A DNA stretch of 10,776 bases from CAZCFB01 sp964511535 (GTDB lineage Bacteria > Myxococcota_A > Polyangia > GCA-2747355 > CAZCFB01): NCBI GenBank assembly GCA_964511535.1, contig CAZEFW010000219.1, positions 1 through 10,776 on the forward strand, given 5' to 3'. Shown piece after piece: positions 6,664 through 10,776 of this stretch; the first letter of the stretch is position 1, and every line of letters begins with the position of its first letter. Under the pieces are notes generated by a model. That model made no database searches, was not told the DNA's origin, and saw nothing but the letters and a program-made list of their open reading frames with translations. A program made the position numbers and the translations under genes.

Positions 6664-9414
6664 ATGTCTGACATCGCGAGCCCGCACAACCTCGAGTACA
6701 TCGAGGAGCAGTACCAACGCTTCCGCGACGACCCCGACGCGGTGGACCCGTCGTGGAAGACCTTCTTCGAGGGCTTCGAGCTGGGGATGGGCGTGGGCGG
6801 CGTCCCCGAATGTTCCGGGGCGGTCTCTCAGGCGGAGAAGCAGTCTCGCGTGGCGAGCCTGATCTTCGGGTACCGCAACCTGGGGCACCGCGCGGCGAGC
6901 ATCGACCCGCTGGACGATGTGCCGCCGCCCGTGCCCGACCTGCAGCTCGAGGCGTTCGGCCTGGACGAGGTGGACCTGGACGTGGTGTTCGACACGGGCC
7001 ACCTGGGCGGCGAGATGGAAGGCGGCGCCTTCGCCCAGCAGGCGACCCTGGGACAGATCCTCGAGGTGCTGCGGGACACCTACTGCCGCGCCGTGGGGGT
7101 GGAGTACCTGCATATCCAGGACATGAGCCGCCGCCGCTGGCTGCAGGCGCAGATGGAGCCGTCGCGCAACCGGCCCGAGATGAGCCGCGGCAAGAAGCTG
7201 GAGATTCTGCGCAAGCTGGTGGACGCCACCCTGATGGAGACCTTCATCGGCCAGCGCTACCTGGGGCAGAAGCGCTTCTCGCTGGAGGGGGCCGAGACGC
7301 TGATCCCGGCGGTGCACGCGCTGGTGGAGCAGGCCGGCGCCTTCGGCGTGCAGGAGGTGATCATCGGCATGGCTCACCGCGGCCGGCTGAACATGCTGAC
7401 CAACATCATGCAGAAGTCGTACGCCGACGTGTTCGCCGAGTTCGAGGACATCCTGCAGCCGGCTCAGTACGGCGGCGACGGAGACGTCAAGTACCACAAG
7501 GGCTACAGCTCGGACCATGTCACCGCCTCGGGGCAGTCCGTGCACCTGAGCCTGACGGCCAACCCGAGCCACCTCGAGGCGGTCAACCCGGTGGTGGAGG
7601 GGCGCGCGCGGGCCAAACAGCGGCGGCTGGACGACACCGCGGAGCGCAAGCGGGTGGTGCCGCTGCTGATCCACGGCGATGCGGCGTTCGCCGGCCAGGG
7701 GCTGGTGGCCGAGACGCTCAACCTGTCGCAGCTGCCGGGCTATCGCACCGGCGGCACCGTGCACTTCATCATCAACAACCAGATCGGCTTCACGACGACG
7801 CCCGAGGAGGCGCGCTCCACCACCTACTGCACCGACGTGGCCAAGATGATCCAGGCGCCGATATTTCACGTCAACGGCGACGACCCGGAGGCGGTGGTGC
7901 ACGCCATGGAGCTGGCCATGGGCTACCGCCAGGTGTTCGGCTGCGATGTGGTGGTGGACATGGTGTGCTACCGCCGGCACGGCCACAACGAGGGCGACGA
8001 GCCCGGCTTCACCCAGCCGCTGCTGTATCGGGAGATCAAGGGGCACCCGCCGGTGCTCGAGCTGTACACCCGGGGGCTGGTGGAGTCGGGCGACCTGGCG
8101 GTGGAGCAGCAGCGGCGCATCGCGGCGGCGTTCAAGGACGAGCTGCAGCGCGCCTTCGAGGAGGTCAAGAAGGCGGAGCAGGCGCCGGCGCCGCCGGAGG
8201 CCGAGCCGTACCGGGGCAACTGGAGCGGCATGGCCGACAGCTACTGCCACGCGTCGGTGATGACCAACGTACCCGCGGCGGTGCTGCGGGAGGTGGCCGA
8301 GGGCATCACGCGCGTACCCGAGGGGTTCTCGGTGCACCGCAAGCTGGCGCGGCAGCTGGACCGCAAGCAGCAGATCGTGCAGCAGGGCGGCGACGTGGAC
8401 TGGGCGCTGGGCGAGGCGCTGGCCTTCGGCTCGCTGCTGCTCGAGGGGTTGCCGGTGCGGCTGAGCGGGCAGGACAGCGCCCGCGGCACGTTCTCCCACC
8501 GGCACGCCGCCTGGCAGGACGTAAAGACCGGGCAGTCGCACGTGCCGCTCAAGCACCTGCACGCGGATCAGGCCAGCTTCTGCGTCTACAACAGCCTGCT
8601 GTCCGAGGCGGCGGTGCTCGGGTTCGACTACGGCTACGCCATGGACGAGCCGCACATGTTGATCCTGTGGGAGGCCCAGTTCGGCGACTTCGCCAACGGC
8701 GCGCAGGTGATCATCGACCAGTTTCTGGTGGCGTCCCAGTCCAAGTGGCAGCGCCAGAGCGGGCTGGTGATGCTGCTGCCCCACGGCTACGAGGGGCAGG
8801 GGCCCGAGCACTCCAACGCCTACCTCGAGCGCTACCTCGCCGCATGCGCCGAGGACAACATCCAGGTCTGCAACCTGACCACTCCGGCGCAGTACTTTCA
8901 TGTGCTGCGGCGCCAGCTCAAGCGCGGCTTCCGCCGGCCGCTGGTGGTGATGTCGCCCAAGAGCCTGCTGCGCCACCCGCGCTGCGTCTCTCCCCTGCGC
9001 CACCTGAGCGAAGGCGGCTTCTCCGAGCTGCTGGACGACGCGGCGGCGCCGGACGCGCCGCGGCGGCTGCTGCTGTGCAGCGGCAAGGTGTACTACGACC
9101 TGGTGGCGGCCCGGGAAGAGGGCGCGGGAAAGGACGTGGCCATCGTGCGGGTGGAGCAGCTCTACCCGGTGTGCGCCGAGCGGTGGGGCGCCGTGGCCCG
9201 GCGCTACGCGGACGTGCCCGAGGTGTGCTGGGTGCAGGAGGAGTCGCGCAACCGCGGCGCCTGGAGTTTCATCCATCCGCGGCTGAGCCGGTTCTTCCCC
9301 GGGCGCGACATCGGCTACATCGGGCGACCTGCCAGCGCCTCGCCGGCCACCGGTTCGTTGGGCGCTCACCGTCGAGAACAGGCAAAGATCATCGAGACTT
9401 CGCTGGGCTCCTGA
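6664..9414 (+). CDS. sucA: 2-oxoglutarate dehydrogenase E1 component
   Basis: This 916-residue, thiamin-diphosphate enzyme decarboxylates 2-oxoglutarate and passes the succinyl group to the lipoyl E2 subunit in the citric acid cycle. The length is close to E. coli SucA (933). The N-terminus carries the family pattern DPDAVDPSWKTFFEGFELG. The active-site block GMAHRGRLNML has H238-R241. The ThDP/Mg motif starts G338-D339 (HGDAAFAGQG) and ends at N372 in INNQIGF, the same 33-residue spacing as D365 to N398 in E. coli. A transketolase-type pyrimidine domain follows (SGQDSARGTFSHRHA), then the C-terminal domain with MSPKSLLRHP. AGGGAGGG lies 3 nt before the ATG. Unusually, no E2 (sucB) follows; the next genes concern other chemistry. 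Intact, no frameshift seen. Confidence 0.96.
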   Translation: MSDIASPHNLEYIEEQYQRFRDDPDAVDPSWKTFFEGFELGMGVGGVPECSGAVSQAEKQSRVASLIFGYRNLGHRAASIDPLDDVPPPVPDLQLEAFGLDEVDLDVVFDTGHLGGEMEGGAFAQQATLGQILEVLRDTYCRAVGVEYLHIQDMSRRRWLQAQMEPSRNRPEMSRGKKLEILRKLVDATLMETFIGQRYLGQKRFSLEGAETLIPAVHALVEQAGAFGVQEVIIGMAHRGRLNMLTNIMQKSYADVFAEFEDILQPAQYGGDGDVKYHKGYSSDHVTASGQSVHLSLTANPSHLEAVNPVVEGRARAKQRRLDDTAERKRVVPLLIHGDAAFAGQGLVAETLNLSQLPGYRTGGTVHFIINNQIGFTTTPEEARSTTYCTDVAKMIQAPIFHVNGDDPEAVVHAMELAMGYRQVFGCDVVVDMVCYRRHGHNEGDEPGFTQPLLYREIKGHPPVLELYTRGLVESGDLAVEQQRRIAAAFKDELQRAFEEVKKAEQAPAPPEAEPYRGNWSGMADSYCHASVMTNVPAAVLREVAEGITRVPEGFSVHRKLARQLDRKQQIVQQGGDVDWALGEALAFGSLLLEGLPVRLSGQDSARGTFSHRHAAWQDVKTGQSHVPLKHLHADQASFCVYNSLLSEAAVLGFDYGYAMDEPHMLILWEAQFGDFANGAQVIIDQFLVASQSKWQRQSGLVMLLPHGYEGQGPEHSNAYLERYLAACAEDNIQVCNLTTPAQYFHVLRRQLKRGFRRPLVVMSPKSLLRHPRCVSPLRHLSEGGFSELLDDAAAPDAPRRLLLCSGKVYYDLVAAREEGAGKDVAIVRVEQLYPVCAERWGAVARRYADVPEVCWVQEESRNRGAWSFIHPRLSRFFPGRDIGYIGRPASASPATGSLGAHRREQAKIIETSLGS

Positions 9415-9503
9415 GCCAAACTCCGCCTCCCCTTGAGATATTTAGGGCGCTGTGCAATGCTGCGCCGACTCATCGGAAGGACGTGCTGAAACAAGCTTGA
9501 GTG

Positions 9504-9529
9504 GAGGGGTCTCGTCGACGAAACTCCTC
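9504..9529. repeat. 26-nt near-perfect palindrome before the reductase gene
   Basis: GAGGGGT (9504-9510) and ACTCCTC (9523-9529) are inverted arms with one G-T pair. Between them, after one unpaired base on each side, sits the perfect 10-base palindrome TCGTCGACGA (9512-9521). The symmetry centre is 9516/9517. As DNA it would suit a dimeric repressor; as RNA it would fold into a hairpin ending 7 nt before the Shine-Dalgarno at 9537-9541. Confidence 0.7.
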
Positions 9530-9536
9530 GCGCCGC

Positions 9537-9541
9537 GGAGG
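9537..9541 (+). promoter_or_regulatory. Ribosome binding site that selects ATG 9550
   Basis: GGAGG ends 8 nt before the ATG at 9550 and only 5 nt before the in-frame TTG at 9547, so the ATG is preferred. The same bases can pair with CTCC or CCTC at 9524-9529, which are also the right arm of the upstream palindrome. Confidence 0.6.
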
Positions 9542-9549
9542 TCAAGTTG

Positions 9550-10536
9550 ATGGTGAGCGAGCGACCCATTGCAATCGTTGGAGCGGGCCCCGTGGGGTCC
9601 ATCCTGGGCGTGGCCCTGGGCAGCATCGGCCAGGAAGTGATCATGGTCGAGGTGAACGCGGACCGGTGCGAGCAGCTGCGCCAGCCGCGCCAGAAGGTCA
9701 CCGGCCGTGGCAGCTGGGAGTGCGACGCCCCGACCGTGTTCGGCTCCATCGAGGAGATGGCCGGCAAGGAGCTGGGGGCCATCCTGATCAGCACCAAGAC
9801 CTGGGCGCTGAAGTACATCCTGCCCGAGATGCGCAAGGTGGTGGATCCAGGCACCCTGGTCATCTCGTTCCAGAACGGCATCGGCCCCGAGGATGACGTG
9901 GCGCACTACTTCCCGCGGGAGAACGCGGCGCGGGCCATCGTCAACTACGCGGGGCGGATCCAGGAAGACGGCTCGTCGACCATGAGCTTCTTCAACCCGC
10001 CCAACATCCTCGGTCCCCTGCTCGACGCGGAGGACGATCGCCTGGAGCAGCTGGCCGAGTTGATGACGAAGTCGGGGCTGACCACCACCACCAGCAACGC
10101 GTCGGAGATGCGCAAGCTCGCCTTCTTCAAGACGATCCTCAACTCGTCGCTCAACGCGCTGTGCGCCACGAGCGGCATCACCATGCGCTCGGCCATGACC
10201 TACGCCCACACCCGCAACCTGGCGCGGCTGCTGGTGCGCGAGGGGCTGAGCGTGGCGTCGGCGGTGGGCTACAACTACGGCGAGCACGCCATGGAGCGGT
10301 GCATGAACTACCTGGACGGCGGCGGAGACCACATGCCGTCCATGTGGAGCGACCTGCGGGCGGGCAACCCCACCGAGATCGAGTACCTCAACGGCAAGAT
10401 CGTCAAGCTGGGCATGATGTTCAAGGGGATCGACGTGGACGCCAACATGTTCTTCACCGCCCAGGTGGTGACGCAGGAGATCAAGGCCGGCACGCGCGAG
10501 CCGGGCGACATACCCGAGTACCTGAAGTACTTCTAA
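9550..10536 (+). CDS. Ketopantoate reductase-family (ApbA/PanE) NAD(P)H oxidoreductase
   Basis: This 328-residue protein has the ketopantoate reductase fold: an N-terminal Rossmann domain with G11-A-G13-P-V-G16 and an all-helical C-terminal domain. The family's catalytic residues appear conserved: N109 in QNGIG; K194, N198 and N202 with the K-x3-N-x3-N spacing (E. coli K176, N180, N184); S264 and E276 (E. coli S244, E256). It therefore should be an active dehydrogenase. PanE makes pantoate for coenzyme A, but the family holds many enzymes of other substrates. Here the gene is 11 nt upstream of an oah-like gene, whose Shine-Dalgarno touches its stop, so a hydroxyacyl-CoA substrate from aromatic degradation is plausible. 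True PanE is not excluded. A TTG at 9547 is a less likely start. Confidence 0.85.
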   Translation: MVSERPIAIVGAGPVGSILGVALGSIGQEVIMVEVNADRCEQLRQPRQKVTGRGSWECDAPTVFGSIEEMAGKELGAILISTKTWALKYILPEMRKVVDPGTLVISFQNGIGPEDDVAHYFPRENAARAIVNYAGRIQEDGSSTMSFFNPPNILGPLLDAEDDRLEQLAELMTKSGLTTTTSNASEMRKLAFFKTILNSSLNALCATSGITMRSAMTYAHTRNLARLLVREGLSVASAVGYNYGEHAMERCMNYLDGGGDHMPSMWSDLRAGNPTEIEYLNGKIVKLGMMFKGIDVDANMFFTAQVVTQEIKAGTREPGDIPEYLKYF

Positions 10537-10547
10537 GGAGAGGACCA

Positions 10548-10776
10548 ATGCTCAAGAACCATGACATCGTCGAGATGAAGGAGTTTCCCGGGATCCGCTA
10601 CGAGCTGCGCCCCGCAGTCGACCCCAAGGGCGAGCCCGTGGAGGGGATACACAACGCGTGGATCTGGCTGGACAACCCGAAGCAGTACAACTCCTACACC
10701 ACCGAGATGGTCAAGTCGGTCATCATGGCCTTCCGCACCGCCTCCATGGATCGCACGGTCAACTGCATCATCTTCA
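10548..10776 (+). CDS. oah: 6-oxocyclohex-1-ene-1-carbonyl-CoA hydrolase (5' part)
   Basis: The gene runs off the window after 76 codons. The visible part matches the start of the ring-opening hydrolase of the anaerobic benzoyl-CoA pathway (Oah; also BamA, not the outer-membrane protein of that name). That enzyme belongs to the crotonase superfamily and hydrates and hydrolytically opens 6-oxocyclohex-1-ene-1-carbonyl-CoA to 3-hydroxypimelyl-CoA. Diagnostic blocks are PGIRYELRPAVDPKGEPVEG (14-33), HNAWIWLDNPKQYNSYTTEM (35-54) and VIMAFRTASMDRTVN (58-72). Ordinary enoyl-CoA hydratases lack this N-terminal block and the NSYTT signature. AAGGAG overlaps the previous stop, with the ATG 7 nt further on. 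The active site lies beyond the window, so completeness cannot be judged. The assignment is from recalled family sequence. Confidence 0.86.
   Translation, partial: MLKNHDIVEMKEFPGIRYELRPAVDPKGEPVEGIHNAWIWLDNPKQYNSYTTEMVKSVIMAFRTASMDRTVNCIIF

Larger units (their letters stand above)
9415..9549 (+). promoter_or_regulatory. Leader region between sucA and the reductase-oah operon
   Basis: This 135-nt non-coding stretch probably holds the start of a new transcription unit. TTGAGA at 9433-9438 (5 of 6 to a -35 box) lies in a short AT-rich patch, but no convincing -10 follows at the right distance. CAAGCTTG (9492-9499) is a small palindrome. The main element is the large dyad at 9504-9529. No obvious terminator for sucA with a T-run is seen. 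Confidence 0.35.

Noticed and set aside
6631..9369. A 912-codon open frame on the minus strand opposite sucA
   Set aside because: It is a GC-rich antisense shadow. The product is a His/Arg/Gln/Leu-rich sequence with no domain pattern, while the plus strand carries a complete SucA.
6753..9500. A second 915-codon plus-strand frame over sucA
   Set aside because: It is an overlapping-frame shadow made of Arg/Gly/Ala-rich low-complexity sequence, with no recognisable fold.
9442..10548. A 368-codon minus-strand frame opposite the reductase gene
   Set aside because: It is an antisense shadow of the reductase gene, which keeps all its catalytic residues.

Overview
The window is GC-rich, gene-dense bacterial chromosome. 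It comes from a Gram-negative with an outer membrane, since it encodes an OmpA-type peptidoglycan-binding lipoprotein and further lipoproteins. The style (TTG/ATG starts, Cys-rich lipoproteins, stand-alone receiver protein) fits a deltaproteobacterial or Myxococcota-like organism, but that placement is an inference and no rRNA is present to test it. All complete genes look intact. I see no tRNA, rRNA, CRISPR array, transposase or phage gene.

Layout. Positions 1-158 are non-coding and hold two inverted repeats: a REP-like palindrome and a GC hairpin just past the ftsK stop. ftsK (159-3092) lies alone on the minus strand. A relatively AT-rich divergent promoter region (3093-3273) separates it from a plus-strand series that fills the rest of the window. 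In order these are an OmpA-family lipoprotein, an adenosine-specific kinase family protein, xseB, a stand-alone CheY-like receiver, two tandem paralogous Cys-rich lipoproteins, a small single-pass membrane protein, and sucA (2-oxoglutarate dehydrogenase E1). After a 135-nt gap come a ketopantoate-reductase-fold oxidoreductase and the 5' end of a gene whose first 76 residues look like 6-oxocyclohex-1-ene-1-carbonyl-CoA hydrolase (Oah, also called BamA of the benzoyl-CoA pathway).

How the genes fit together. The block from 4124 to 6060 is tightly packed (10-nt gap, 29-nt overlap, 21-nt gap, 8-nt overlap) and is probably co-transcribed, although its products belong to different processes: nucleotide metabolism, exonuclease VII, signalling and envelope. 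sucA is not followed by the usual E2 gene. The last two genes are 11 nt apart, with the second Shine-Dalgarno sequence touching the first stop codon, and form an operon that points to anaerobic aromatic-ring degradation.

Most worth following up: (1) a dehydrogenase of ketopantoate-reductase fold coupled to oah, in the position where a 6-hydroxycyclohexenoyl-CoA dehydrogenase would be expected; (2) a 26-nt palindrome next to the Shine-Dalgarno of that operon, which could be an operator or an RNA switch; (3) a tandem lipoprotein family with eight conserved cysteines and different +2 sorting residues; (4) a roughly 70-residue charged insertion between the Walker A and B motifs of FtsK.
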